IMG/VR virus record: IMGVR_UViG_3300032213_000172
Coordinates: 1 to 28,995 of that record
Reading direction: 5' to 3' (one strand)
DNA: 28,995 nucleotides
From: a virus
Part shown: one piece after another, positions 6,555 through 15,271 of the stretch
Layout of the letters: each line of letters opens with the position of its first letter
How positions within the stretch are numbered: position 1 is the stretch's first letter
The notes under the pieces: model-generated
What the model saw: only the letters and a program-made list of their open reading frames with translations
Told to the model about the DNA's origin: nothing
Databases searched by the model: none
Translations under genes and position numbers: made by a program

Positions 6555-6806
6555 ATGAATATACTAACCTACATTGCAATATCATGGTTTTTAGTAAACT
6601 TTGAGCCATTACAGCTACTGATTGACTCAATCTTTAGGAAAATTAGGTTTAGCAATCTATCATTATATCTACATTCATCTGCTTCCTGTATTAAATGTGT
6701 ATCTTTTTGGCTAACATTAATTTGCACCTGGTCTTTTGTTCAGGCAACTATTGTGGCTCTTTTATCGTTTATACTACACGAATGTTTACAGAAGCTGAGC
6801 AAGTAA
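6555..6806 (+). CDS. Membrane protein with CxxC motif (83 aa)
   Basis: There are two or three hydrophobic stretches: residues about 2-14 (ILTYIAISWFLV) and about 50-72 (FWLTLICTWSFVQATIVALL). Just before the second is SASCIKCVSFW, a C-x-x-C followed by a membrane entry. Short membrane proteins with a Cys-pair before an FW-containing helix occur in Bacteroidota phages next to the following gene type. It overlaps the next start by 25 bases. Function unknown. Confidence 0.65.
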   Translation: MNILTYIAISWFLVNFEPLQLLIDSIFRKIRFSNLSLYLHSSASCIKCVSFWLTLICTWSFVQATIVALLSFILHECLQKLSK

Positions 6807-6985
6807 TAATACAACAGGTATTTAATCTGCCTGAGAAAGAACAGTCTTATAAGATTAATCTAATAAAACTCAAGCCTATTAAAGTAAGACTTACAGGAAC
6901 TCCTGACAAAGAATGCTTCTGTGGTAGTGTGAGAAGAAAGATATGGCTTAAGGATTTCAAGCAATGGTATGAGACCTATACTTGA
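6782..6985 (+). CDS. Small conserved phage protein with ECFCG motif (67 aa)
   Basis: I start this at ATG 6782, giving MFTEAEQVIIQQVFNLPEKE; the frame is open further upstream only in a stretch overlapping the membrane protein. The C-terminal half has KECFCGSVRRKIWLKDFKQW, a Cys-x-Cys followed by a basic-aromatic helix. The Cys pair may bind metal, but only two Cys are present, so dimerisation or a redox role is equally possible. The last 17 bases overlap the sigma-like gene. Function unknown. Confidence 0.7.
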   Translation: MFTEAEQVIIQQVFNLPEKEQSYKINLIKLKPIKVRLTGTPDKECFCGSVRRKIWLKDFKQWYETYT

Positions 6986-7496
6986 TAACTACATATCAGC
7001 TCACTACAAAGAGATAAGGAAATATACTAACTATTTTCTAGTAAGAATGAAGTCTACTATTTCAGCTGATGCTGTAATAAATAACTCTTTTTTATATTTA
7101 TGTAATATAGATATAGAGGTGACTGATCCTGGTAAGGTGAAAGCATATCTATTAAACACTATTAAGATGCAGATTCTATGGTCTACCTCACTAACTAATA
7201 GGCAGGAAAGAATTACAGCTACTGATAGTACAATGCCAATAGTGATGGATGATGATACTGATCTATGGGATAAGATTAGAGATGATATGCAGTATCAGAA
7301 TAACATGGCAGTGATAGAGACATATAGAGGGAGGATTACAGATAGGATTAAGCTGATAGTGTTTCAATGTTACTTTGACAAAGGATACAGTACAGCTAGA
7401 GCAATGGCAGAATATTTTAAGATACCTGTTACATCTGCTCACTATTGGATACAAGAGATTAAAAACGATTTAAAACAACTAAGAGATGAAAATTAA
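6969..7496 (+). CDS. Sigma-70-like (ECF-type) transcription factor
   Basis: The 175-aa size and two-part layout match small sigma factors. Residues about 33-75 (ADAVINNSFLYLCN, then KVKAYLLNTIKMQILW) look like region 2 with its D-x-V-x-x-x-F helix. Residues about 123-172 (RIKLIVFQCYFDKGYSTARA, then IPVTSAHYWIQEIK) look like the region 4 helix-turn-helix. It precedes the terminase and late genes, where a factor switching transcription would be expected, and the genome has a distinct late promoter element. Similarity is moderate and read by eye; it could instead be a late activator with a sigma-like fold. Confidence 0.6.
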   Translation: MRPILDNYISAHYKEIRKYTNYFLVRMKSTISADAVINNSFLYLCNIDIEVTDPGKVKAYLLNTIKMQILWSTSLTNRQERITATDSTMPIVMDDDTDLWDKIRDDMQYQNNMAVIETYRGRITDRIKLIVFQCYFDKGYSTARAMAEYFKIPVTSAHYWIQEIKNDLKQLRDEN

Positions 7497-7713
7497 AGAT
7501 GAATTTATTGGAGTAAAAGTATCTCATAAAGGTAATAATGTAAATGTCTCAACTGAGAATTACACTTTTTGTGAGTCTATAGGCTTAGGCTATATGTTTG
7601 AAGAGCCTACAGTATCTGAGCCTAAAGTAGTGAAGTATAAAGCAGTCAAAGGACCAATACCTACTCCTGAGCCTGTAGTAGAAGATACAGAAGATGGCAC
7701 AGAAGCAGAGTAG
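7486..7713 (+). CDS. Small acidic-tailed phage protein (75 aa)
   Basis: The product begins MKIKDEFIGVKVSHKGNNVN, has two or three short strands, and ends in a proline-glutamate-rich tail (PTPEPVVEDTEDGTEAE) that looks disordered. The first half resembles short proteins in Bacteroidota phages placed just before the terminase. It overlaps the sigma-like gene by 11 bases and the following basic gene by 20. A partner for the basic protein that follows is an attractive but untested idea. Confidence 0.7.
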   Translation: MKIKDEFIGVKVSHKGNNVNVSTENYTFCESIGLGYMFEEPTVSEPKVVKYKAVKGPIPTPEPVVEDTEDGTEAE

Positions 7714-7828
7714 CATATCATTCTGCAGAAAGCCTAAGGTAAAGAGACCAGGTGTTCATGCTAAGAGTAAGACCTCTAAGCTGAAATCAAGTAAAAATTA
7801 TAAGAAACTTTATACAAGACAAGGATAA
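7694..7828 (+). CDS. Small basic protein with KRPGVHAKSKTSKLKSSKNY motif (44 aa)
   Basis: Starting at ATG 7694, the frame reads MAQKQSSISFCRKPK, then the highly basic KRPGVHAKSKTSKLKSSKNY, then KKLYTRQG. The stop overlaps the HAD gene start (TAATG). The RPGVHAK-x-K-x-SK-x-K-x-SKNYKK pattern recurs in short proteins near terminase genes in Bacteroidota phages, which makes this a real gene despite its size. Eleven Lys and three Arg in 44 residues suggest nucleic-acid binding, perhaps in packaging. Function unproven. Confidence 0.75.
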   Translation: MAQKQSSISFCRKPKVKRPGVHAKSKTSKLKSSKNYKKLYTRQG

Positions 7829-8148
7829 TGCTAGATAAGTATTTATTATCAATAAAGGATATTTCATTTGATTATGATGATACATTAAGTACTAAAAAAG
7901 GATATGACCTTGCACAATCATTGATTAATCAAGGAGCTACTTTGTATGTTATTTCAGCTAGAAATAATAAAGATGAAATGTTAAAAAGAGCAAAGGAATT
8001 AAATATACCTGCAAGTAGGGTATATGCAACAGGAAGCAATAAGGCAAAAATAGAGAAGATAAAAGAATTAGGTATAAACAAGCACTACGATAATAATCCT
8101 GATATTATAAAAGAATTAGGATCTATTGGAGTTTTATTTAAAAATTAA
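7828..8148 (+). CDS. HAD-superfamily phosphatase
   Basis: A 106-aa protein with the HAD motifs: SFDYDDTLS (D-x-D-x-T nucleophile motif), VISAR (motif II), Lys in NKAKIEKIKE (motif III) and HYDNNPD (acidic motif IV). There is almost no cap domain. Close analogues are small phage nucleotidases and the 3'-phosphatase half of polynucleotide kinase. It is inserted between the basic protein and the small terminase, and its codon choice (mostly GAA and TTA, few GAG or CTA) differs from the terminase genes beside it, hinting at separate acquisition. Substrate unknown. Confidence 0.8.
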   Translation: MLDKYLLSIKDISFDYDDTLSTKKGYDLAQSLINQGATLYVISARNNKDEMLKRAKELNIPASRVYATGSNKAKIEKIKELGINKHYDNNPDIIKELGSIGVLFKN

Positions 8149-8152
8149 GACA

Positions 8153-8578
8153 ATGGGTAGAACAAAACTAATAGAGACTCCTGAGAAGCTCATGGAGATA
8201 TTTGAGGAGTATAGAGCTTATACTCTAGCTAATCCTAGACATAAATGGGTGCTATCACAAAAGACTGCAGAGATGGTGGCAGAGCCTTTGAGAGTGCCTT
8301 TGACTAATGAGGGATTTGAGATATTCTGCTATAAGAATTACTCAGATGTACACCATTATTTTGATAACACTGATAACAGATATTCTGATTATAGGACAAT
8401 CTGTTCATACATAAAGAGAGAAATCAGAAATGACCAAATCAGTGGAGGCATGGTAGGACAGTTTAATCCATCCATCACTCAGAGACTAAACAACCTAACT
8501 GAGAAATCAGACATCACTACCAATGGTAAGGATATCTCTGAGATTAAGGTGAACATCATCACTAGTGCAAAGGATTGA
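8153..8578 (+). CDS. terS: Terminase small subunit
   Basis: I start at ATG 8153 (MGRTKLIETPEKLMEIFEEY), five bases after the HAD stop; an earlier start would overlap that gene. The 141-aa product has the layout of Bacteroidota phage small terminases: MGR-x-K/T start, helix PEKLMEIFEEY, a central NEGFEIFCYKNYSDVHHYF, and IRNDQISGGMVGQFNPSITQ followed by RLNNLTEK. Small terminases bind the packaging site and stimulate the large subunit. Its position just before the large terminase supports the call. Confidence 0.8.
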   Translation: MGRTKLIETPEKLMEIFEEYRAYTLANPRHKWVLSQKTAEMVAEPLRVPLTNEGFEIFCYKNYSDVHHYFDNTDNRYSDYRTICSYIKREIRNDQISGGMVGQFNPSITQRLNNLTEKSDITTNGKDISEIKVNIITSAKD

Positions 8579-8579
8579 A

Positions 8580-8720
8580 ATGATGTGTCAAGCTGTTGAG
8601 GCTTACATCTATTCTAAGAAAGGAGTACCTGTAAAGATAAACAGGATAGCAATTATCAGTAATGCTAGACAAATGGAGATGCTAGTCTATGCTTATGCTT
8701 ATGCCAATGGAGATAGATAG
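8580..8720 (+). CDS. Small hypothetical protein between terminase subunits (46 aa)
   Basis: A short frame begins two bases after terS and overlaps the first 14 bases of terL. It reads MMCQAVEAYIYSKKGVPVKI, then NRIAIISNARQMEMLVYAYA and YANGDR. The spacing and codon use fit the operon, and the gap it fills is otherwise empty. No motif recognised. Confidence 0.5.
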   Translation: MMCQAVEAYIYSKKGVPVKINRIAIISNARQMEMLVYAYAYANGDR

Positions 8721-9858
8721 CACCGTTATATTTCAAAAGAACTATGCAGCTCTCACTGATCCTGCACTAAGATTCATTATCAATGAGGGTGGGAGTAGAA
8801 GCTCTAAGACCTATAGCCTTTGTCAGATGCTAATAGTCTACTGCTATCAGAATAAGAATAAGGTAGTGTCAATCATTAGAAAGACATTCCCTGCACTTAG
8901 AGCTACAGTTATGAGGGACTTTCTAGAGATCATGAAGAGCATGGACATCTATGAGGTTAGCAATCATAACAAGTCAGAGCATATCTACTCATTCCCTAAT
9001 GGCTCAATAGTGGAGTTTTTTAGTGTAGATGATGAGCAGAAGATAAGGGGTAGGAAGAGAGATGTTGCATGGTGCAATGAGGCTAATGAATTATTCTATG
9101 ATGACTTTACTCAGCTGAACATGAGAACTGAGGATAAGCTAATCTTTGATTACAATCCATCTGAGTCATCCTCCTGGCTCTATGACCTACCAACTGAGGA
9201 GAGCATACTGATTAAGTCTACCTACAAAGACAATCCATTCCTACCGGATAGCATTAAGAAGCAGATAGAGGACCTTAAGAGAACTGATGAGGCAATGTAT
9301 CAGATATATGCTCTAGGAGAGAAAGCTATCTCTAAGAGTAACATCTATTCTAATTGGACTTTTATAGCTCATAGACCAACTAGATTTGTTAAGTATGTTT
9401 ATGGCTTAGACTTTGGATACAATCACCCTACTGCTCTAGTCAGAGTCTACTACTGTGACAATGATATCTTCATTGAGAAAATTATCTATGAGAGCTACCT
9501 CACCACTACTCAGCTGATAGAGAAGATGGATGCATTGAATGTGGATAAGAATATAGAAATCATGGCTGACTACTCAAGACCTGAGATAATAGCCGAGATG
9601 AATACTGCAGGGTATGATGTGCATAATGCGAACAAGGTAGTAAAGAAAGGCATAGATAACATTAAGACCTTTGGAGTATTTTGTCAGGAGGATAAGCAGA
9701 TAATGAAAGAGTATGAGAATTATAAGTGGAAGAAGATAGGTGACCAAATCATGGATGAGCCTGTCAAGCTGTATGATGATGCTATGGATGCTATCCGATA
9801 TGCTACCACTTACATAAGGCAGGAGTATTACACTGATGACTCCTATTATTCGTTCTAA
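8707..9858 (+). CDS. terL: Terminase large subunit
   Basis: The 383-aa packaging motor. The ATPase domain has Walker A GGSRSSKT (28-35) and Walker B DVAWCNEANE with catalytic Glu125. The RNase H-like nuclease has GLDFGYN near residue 235, ADYSRPE near 287 and DDAMDAIRY near 357-365, giving the conserved acids. It is of the Terminase_3/PBSX type. I chose ATG 8707 because it gives a natural N-terminus ahead of the ATPase; ATGs at 8689-8701 would add a repetitive MLMLMP leader. The late promoter for the structural genes overlaps its 3' end. Confidence 0.93.
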   Translation: MEIDSTVIFQKNYAALTDPALRFIINEGGSRSSKTYSLCQMLIVYCYQNKNKVVSIIRKTFPALRATVMRDFLEIMKSMDIYEVSNHNKSEHIYSFPNGSIVEFFSVDDEQKIRGRKRDVAWCNEANELFYDDFTQLNMRTEDKLIFDYNPSESSSWLYDLPTEESILIKSTYKDNPFLPDSIKKQIEDLKRTDEAMYQIYALGEKAISKSNIYSNWTFIAHRPTRFVKYVYGLDFGYNHPTALVRVYYCDNDIFIEKIIYESYLTTTQLIEKMDALNVDKNIEIMADYSRPEIIAEMNTAGYDVHNANKVVKKGIDNIKTFGVFCQEDKQIMKEYENYKWKKIGDQIMDEPVKLYDDAMDAIRYATTYIRQEYYTDDSYYSF

Positions 9859-9887
9859 ACAAAAAGCAACTTTAATGTAATATAGTT
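9856..9887 (+). promoter_or_regulatory. Late promoter element, copy A
   Basis: TAAACA (9856-9861), 16 nt, then TAATATAG (9878-9885), then TT and the ATG of the fibre-like gene. The same two blocks at the same spacing (22 nt start to start) occur at copies B and D, and 21 nt at copy C. It opens the unit 9888-17752. If TAATATAG is a -7 element, transcription would start at or near the A of the ATG. Confidence 0.7.
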
Positions 9888-11084
9888 ATGAGTGATACAC
9901 TAAAAAAAATAGCCGATAATCTAGGAGCTTCCCTTGTCAATGGCAGTTACCTTAATGGCATAGCTGACTACTATGGAGTAGACTTAGCTACCTCTACTGA
10001 TCTAATGGCAGATATACTAACTGAGGTAGGAGGCAATCCTGCTACATCTACTGACTATCTTCAGGACATAGTGCTAGAGTTAGGAGGCACTGAGCCTGTT
10101 AATGGTAATTGGATGGAGGCATGGGAGGCTATTACAGCTACTCCTCCTGTTGTTCTATTCACTACTGAATGGACTACTACAGCTCCGAGTGAACAAATAT
10201 TTTTACCTTATACTTCAGGACCTTATTCAGGAACTATTGATTGGGGGGATGGTAATACAGATGTTAATGATGGTAGTGTAACAACTCACACTTACGCAAC
10301 AGCAGGAACTTATACAGTTATAATAGATGGAGATTGCACAGGTTGGTATTTTGGTACTTATGGTGGCTCAACTTATATTACTTCGGTAGTAAATTGGGGA
10401 CAGCTTCAGTTAGGTCCTGAGGACTCAGGATATAATTTTTATGGTTGCCATAACTTAGATTTATCTTCAGTTTCAGATACTTTAGATTTAACAGGGGTAA
10501 CTAATTTAGATGGCTTGTTTTATGAATGTTTTGCTTTAACTACAATTAATAATATAAATTCTTGGGACACTTCATCAATTACAACTATGGCTGAGATGTT
10601 TGCTAATTGCACTTCGTTTAATCAAGCGTTATCATTTAACACTTCAGCAGTTACGAATATGGGTAGTATGTTTGGTGGTTGCACTGCATTTAATCAGCCG
10701 TTATCATTTGACACTTCAGCTGTTGAAGATATGAGTAGAATGTTTAGAGATGCTACAGCATTTAATCAAAATATAAGTTCTTTTAATACAGGAGCGGTTA
10801 CAAATATGAGTCAAATGTTTAGAGATGCACCTGCATTTAATCAAAACATAGGGACTTGGGATGTAGCAAATGTTCATGACTTTTCATTGTTTATGCAAGG
10901 CAAAACACCTGCAACATTCTCTACTACTAATCTTAACGCAATCTATAATGGGTGGAGTACACAAGCAGTACAGCCAAGTTTAAGTATAGATTTTGGCACT
11001 GCTAAATATACAGCAGCTGCTACAGCAGGAAGATTAATTTTAAGAGTAACAAAATTATGGAATATAACAGACGGAGGACTATAA
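9888..11084 (+). CDS. Fibre/adhesin-like virion protein with PKD and DUF285 repeats
   Basis: A 398-aa protein in three parts. Residues 1-90 hold short repeats (ATSTDLMADILTEVGG and ATSTDYLQDIVLELGG), a likely virion-attachment part. Residues about 112-150 form a PKD-like domain (GTIDWGDGNT and HTYATAGTYTVII). Residues about 204-332 are four 24-25-residue BspA/DUF285 leucine-rich-type repeats beginning MAEMF, MGSMF, MSRMF and MSQMF, each with FNQ. DUF285 and PKD domains occur on surface adhesins, so this is the best candidate for host-receptor binding. CpG-containing codons (gcg, tcg, acg, ccg) become more frequent after about 10150, which suggests a separately acquired binding part. Confidence 0.75.
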   Translation: MSDTLKKIADNLGASLVNGSYLNGIADYYGVDLATSTDLMADILTEVGGNPATSTDYLQDIVLELGGTEPVNGNWMEAWEAITATPPVVLFTTEWTTTAPSEQIFLPYTSGPYSGTIDWGDGNTDVNDGSVTTHTYATAGTYTVIIDGDCTGWYFGTYGGSTYITSVVNWGQLQLGPEDSGYNFYGCHNLDLSSVSDTLDLTGVTNLDGLFYECFALTTINNINSWDTSSITTMAEMFANCTSFNQALSFNTSAVTNMGSMFGGCTAFNQPLSFDTSAVEDMSRMFRDATAFNQNISSFNTGAVTNMSQMFRDAPAFNQNIGTWDVANVHDFSLFMQGKTPATFSTTNLNAIYNGWSTQAVQPSLSIDFGTAKYTAAATAGRLILRVTKLWNITDGGL

Positions 11085-11085
11085 C

Positions 11086-12480
11086 ATGCCTAGCACTACT
11101 ACAATCATAGCACAACCTGCTCAGTTAATGCCTGCTTACAATCCTATTAAGTATATCATAGATAACACTAATAAGAATGAGCCTGGCTTTAGATACATCT
11201 TCACCATCTATCCTGCTGCAGGATCTCACATCCCTGCCAATGTAGTGGCTCAATATAGAGTACTACCTGTATTCAGTACAGGATATGGTGAGCAGGATAT
11301 AAGTAGATTGATGCAGTCGTTGGTGACATGGAAGTTTGAATCAGGTCAAGCCAATGAATCATGGTATCAATATGATGTAGACTTAGGCTTTGAGTATATA
11401 GATAATGTAGGATATACAGCTGCACTGACAATAGATGGACTAAATACTAACATCACCTCTTCTACAGCTCATGGCTTTATAGTAGGTGATCAGATAGTGA
11501 TTACTCAGGCAGATGGTGGAGTAGATAATCCTGCACTTGAGGGATTGCACACTGTGATCTCAGTTACTGATGCTAATAACTTTACTGTCAATGTCCTATT
11601 TTCTACTATTACTAATATCAATATCAATGGTAATGTAACCTATGCAGATTTAAGAAAGACTCAGGTATTGAATGATGCATTGATAACTAACAAAGAGGTA
11701 TTCAATGGAGCTTATAGTTCAGGTATCTATGCTCAGGGACAATTTAATGATGGAGGGTTCTTAGGCACACAAGATCCTAGCTTTGCACTGACATCTCTTA
11801 ACACATATCCTAGTACCTCAGCTACTGCAGCATCTATCACATATAACATATTTTATCTTATGTGTAGGGTATATAATGGTGAAGATTATATACTTACCTA
11901 TTATGATATGGATGGTAATTCATTAGGAGTAAATAGTGCTGTAAGCCCTACAGATGGCTTATATAATTTCATTATAGAAACAGCTTCCTATTCTATTACT
12001 GAGGATTTTTATATAGAGATAGTAGGAGATAATGGATCTTTATTTACTTACTACTTTAGCTATGACAATAGATGTATTATTAATAATGATGTACTATACT
12101 ACTTAGATAGAATGGGATCATGGCAATCTTTTAATTTTCAATTAAGGACCTATGAGAAAGGGCAGATAACTAGAGAGATGTATAATCAGCATATAGATGG
12201 ACAGGTAGATAATAGTGAATGGTTCTACGGCACAGCTGCTATGGGTAACAGAACTTATAACACTAATGTATCTTATAGCTTAGACTTGAATACTAATTGG
12301 ATGGACCAATACAATGCTGATAGATTTCAAGAGCTACTGACATCTCCTCAAGTATTCTACAATAATTATGCCTGTACTATAGAGGCTACATCCTTTGAGA
12401 ACTTTAGACAGCGAAATAAGAATCTAATTAAGCAATCAGTAACTATTAAGCTAGCTCTTAATACTCCAATCAATGGTTAG
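11086..12480 (+). CDS. Virion structural protein, probable tail tip (464 aa)
   Basis: The product is rich in Asn, Thr and Tyr with predicted beta structure and no signal peptide. Around residues 125-185 it has a segment with TAHGFIVGDQIVI and HTVISVTDANNFTVN, the small beta-barrel insert often labelled Ub-activating-E1 FCCH-like in phage tail proteins. It starts one base after the fibre gene stop and overlaps the next gene by eight bases. Its place between fibre and hub-like genes points to the distal tail. Precise role not known. Confidence 0.65.
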   Translation: MPSTTTIIAQPAQLMPAYNPIKYIIDNTNKNEPGFRYIFTIYPAAGSHIPANVVAQYRVLPVFSTGYGEQDISRLMQSLVTWKFESGQANESWYQYDVDLGFEYIDNVGYTAALTIDGLNTNITSSTAHGFIVGDQIVITQADGGVDNPALEGLHTVISVTDANNFTVNVLFSTITNININGNVTYADLRKTQVLNDALITNKEVFNGAYSSGIYAQGQFNDGGFLGTQDPSFALTSLNTYPSTSATAASITYNIFYLMCRVYNGEDYILTYYDMDGNSLGVNSAVSPTDGLYNFIIETASYSITEDFYIEIVGDNGSLFTYYFSYDNRCIINNDVLYYLDRMGSWQSFNFQLRTYEKGQITREMYNQHIDGQVDNSEWFYGTAAMGNRTYNTNVSYSLDLNTNWMDQYNADRFQELLTSPQVFYNNYACTIEATSFENFRQRNKNLIKQSVTIKLALNTPING

Positions 12481-15271
12481 GATACAACTTAGCACAGGAT
12501 ACCTAGATGTTAAAGAGGGTACATCATTCCCTCTGAACTTTAGTGTGGGTGATATTAGAGATATATCTAAGAGAACAGGTAACTTTAGTAAGACCATTAC
12601 ACTGATAGGCAATAACAATAACAATACCCTACTGAATCATTACTATGATGTAAACATTCAAGCAGGTACTTTCAATATCAATACTCTCACTAGCTGTGAT
12701 GTTATTCAGGATGGTATCCCTGTTATGACAAATGCAACTCTTCAGCTCATTAACATTAAGAAGTCACAGCTCACATCAGCCTATGAGCAGATGGTGGAGT
12801 ATGAGGTATTGATTAAAGAGGATAGAGGTACATTCTTTACTGACATCTCTAATAAGTATTTGAGTGACTTAGATTTCTCAGACTTAGATCACTATGTAGA
12901 TCCTACTGTAGTGATTGATACTTTTGGTTATACTGTAGCAGATGGGTATAAATATGTGATGCCATTTAACATAGACAATCAATATCAGTTTAATTGGTTT
13001 AAGCCTGCTATCTATGCTAAAACTTACTTTGATAGAATCTTTGCTACAGCAGGCTATAGTTATACTTGGGCAGGACTAGAAGCTACGAACTTTGATAAGC
13101 TACTGATACCTTACAATGGTGATCAGAATATAGTGGATTGGAATGATGCTAAGGTGGTGGCAGAGAACTCAGGAGTAACTTTGACAGGTACTAGTAGTAA
13201 TTGGACTCAATCTTTTTTTGCACAAAGTATAACTACAGGATGGACTCAGATATCAGATCCTGCTAATATATTTAATCCTACCAATGGACAATACTCTACT
13301 CCTCAATGGGTAGGTGATGGCTCAGGTAATTCTTATGTATTTGAGGCAACTGTATCAGGTACTGTACAGATAGAGAATGTAACAGCTGATAATTTATTTC
13401 CTGATTTTGTTTATAATGTTCTTTACATTCCATTTTTATTGGTAAGAGTACAAGGTCAAAATAATACAAAAGTATACAGTTCACAAAGTTTAGATACTAA
13501 TTACACACAAGCTAGTCCATTTCCTGCTAATAGTTTTAGTAGTAGTTCTAGCTTTACTCAAGTTTTTACTTTCAATGGTACTACTGATGGTACAGGTGGA
13601 ATAGATGTAGGAGATATACAGATAGTGGCTGCAGGAGTAACACCAGGATATATAGATGCTTCAGGTAATAGAGTAATTTTATCAGAAAATAATTATATTT
13701 CATGGGTTGATGTAAATTTTGATCCTGCTAGTAATGCTCCTGACATCATCCTAGACCTAACATCTATAGACCTAACTATCAGACCATCTGATAACATCCC
13801 ATTGAACAGTGGTATCACTACCATGAATACCTTTATCCCTGATAAGATTAAGCAATCGGATTTCATTAAGAGTGTATTTATGATGTACAATCTTTATGCT
13901 ACTCCTGATATTGACAATGAGAATAATCTAATACTAATCGCTAGAGATGAGTACTATGATTCAGGTAAGGCAGTAGATTGGACTAACAAGCTGATGAAAG
14001 ATAAGGAGCAGTCTATTGTCTTTATCCCTGAGCTTAACAATAAGAAACTAAGACTAACATACAAGGCAGATACTGACTCACCTAATACAGTCTATACTGA
14101 TGTCACTAATGAAACTTATGGACAAGTAGAGGTAACCTTTGAGAATGAGTATGTGAAAGGCATAGATGTCAAAGAGCTTATTTTCTCACCTACTCCTGTA
14201 CAGCCTACAGTATTCGGTGCATTCCTACCATTACTAAATGGTGCAGCTCCTAAGACTAATATAAGAATCTTATTTGATAATGGACAGGTGACTGCTCAGA
14301 ATGTAGTGATAAATTCAGGCTATGATACTACAACTGATACAAATGGACTCTATCCCTACCTCTCACACTTTGGAGGAGCTGATCCCTATAATCCTATCTT
14401 TGATATTAACTTTGCAGAATGTCAATACTACTATTATCAGGTAGCTCAGAACACTAATAACAATCTATATAATTCATATTGGAGGAGAACAGTAGCTCAG
14501 ATAAATGGAGGTAAGCTATTGACTGCCTATTTTAATCTTAGAGAGACTGACATCCAATACATGGACCTGAATGATAAGATAAGGATAGACAATTCATGGT
14601 GGAGTATTAATAAGATTATAGATTACAATGCTAATGATTGGCAACCTACTAAAGTAGAGCTGATTAGCTTAGAGACTGAGATAGACCTACCTCCATTCTT
14701 TAGTGGCACTATCACTCCTGTAGGACCAGGTAATGGTACTCAGATTCAATCTATCATGAATACTTATAGAAGTACTACTAATGTCACTACTAACAACAAT
14801 GACTCTATTATCTTAGGCTCAGGTAATGTAGTAGGTGATGGACTTAGAGCCTTAGTAGTGGGAGATGGTCTAAGTATAGAGAATGATGGCATAGCTACTA
14901 CTAATCTTACAGTGACTCAGACTATTAATGGTAGACCTGCGAATGATATGCTACGCAACTATCAGAGATACATAGCTTTGATTAGTCAGACTAGCACCTC
15001 AGCACCTACAGTCATAGAGCTAGAGAATACAATAGGTCCAATAATATGGACTAGGAAAGCTACAGGGGAGTATGTAGGTACACTATCAGGTGCATTCACT
15101 GCTAATAAGACTTATGCTACAATTAGTAATTCATTAGCTGATGGTATTGTAATGATAACTACAACTGCTAATGATATTACTATTATTACTACCAACCTAC
15201 ACAGCCCTACTGCAGCTAAACATGATTCACATCTTAGTAAAAACACAATAGAAATCAGAGTATATGAATGA
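12473..15271 (+). CDS. Large tail protein, probable hub/baseplate component (932 aa)
   Basis: This is the largest gene in the window. The N-terminus (DVKEGTSFPLNFSVGDIRDI, then SKRTGNFSKTI) resembles large tail proteins found next to tape measures in Bacteroidota siphophages. The middle (about 240-440) is Ser/Thr/Asn-rich and looks like an inserted carbohydrate-binding-type beta domain. Residues about 450-745 return to mixed structure ending YMDLNDKIRIDNSWWSINKI. The last 180 residues are a beta-rich tail. It overlaps the tape measure by eight bases. Hub or baseplate is inferred from size and position. Confidence 0.65.
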   Translation: MVRIQLSTGYLDVKEGTSFPLNFSVGDIRDISKRTGNFSKTITLIGNNNNNTLLNHYYDVNIQAGTFNINTLTSCDVIQDGIPVMTNATLQLINIKKSQLTSAYEQMVEYEVLIKEDRGTFFTDISNKYLSDLDFSDLDHYVDPTVVIDTFGYTVADGYKYVMPFNIDNQYQFNWFKPAIYAKTYFDRIFATAGYSYTWAGLEATNFDKLLIPYNGDQNIVDWNDAKVVAENSGVTLTGTSSNWTQSFFAQSITTGWTQISDPANIFNPTNGQYSTPQWVGDGSGNSYVFEATVSGTVQIENVTADNLFPDFVYNVLYIPFLLVRVQGQNNTKVYSSQSLDTNYTQASPFPANSFSSSSSFTQVFTFNGTTDGTGGIDVGDIQIVAAGVTPGYIDASGNRVILSENNYISWVDVNFDPASNAPDIILDLTSIDLTIRPSDNIPLNSGITTMNTFIPDKIKQSDFIKSVFMMYNLYATPDIDNENNLILIARDEYYDSGKAVDWTNKLMKDKEQSIVFIPELNNKKLRLTYKADTDSPNTVYTDVTNETYGQVEVTFENEYVKGIDVKELIFSPTPVQPTVFGAFLPLLNGAAPKTNIRILFDNGQVTAQNVVINSGYDTTTDTNGLYPYLSHFGGADPYNPIFDINFAECQYYYYQVAQNTNNNLYNSYWRRTVAQINGGKLLTAYFNLRETDIQYMDLNDKIRIDNSWWSINKIIDYNANDWQPTKVELISLETEIDLPPFFSGTITPVGPGNGTQIQSIMNTYRSTTNVTTNNNDSIILGSGNVVGDGLRALVVGDGLSIENDGIATTNLTVTQTINGRPANDMLRNYQRYIALISQTSTSAPTVIELENTIGPIIWTRKATGEYVGTLSGAFTANKTYATISNSLADGIVMITTTANDITIITTNLHSPTAAKHDSHLSKNTIEIRVYE

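Noticed and set aside
7103-7110. A further TAATATAG inside the sigma-like gene as a late promoter
   Set aside because: No TRAACA lies 21-22 nt upstream, the following bases do not continue as TTAT, and no start codon follows.
13217-13227. TTTGCACAAAG in the large tail gene as an extra origin box
   Set aside because: It is a single copy without companions; a few such matches are expected by chance in 29 kb.
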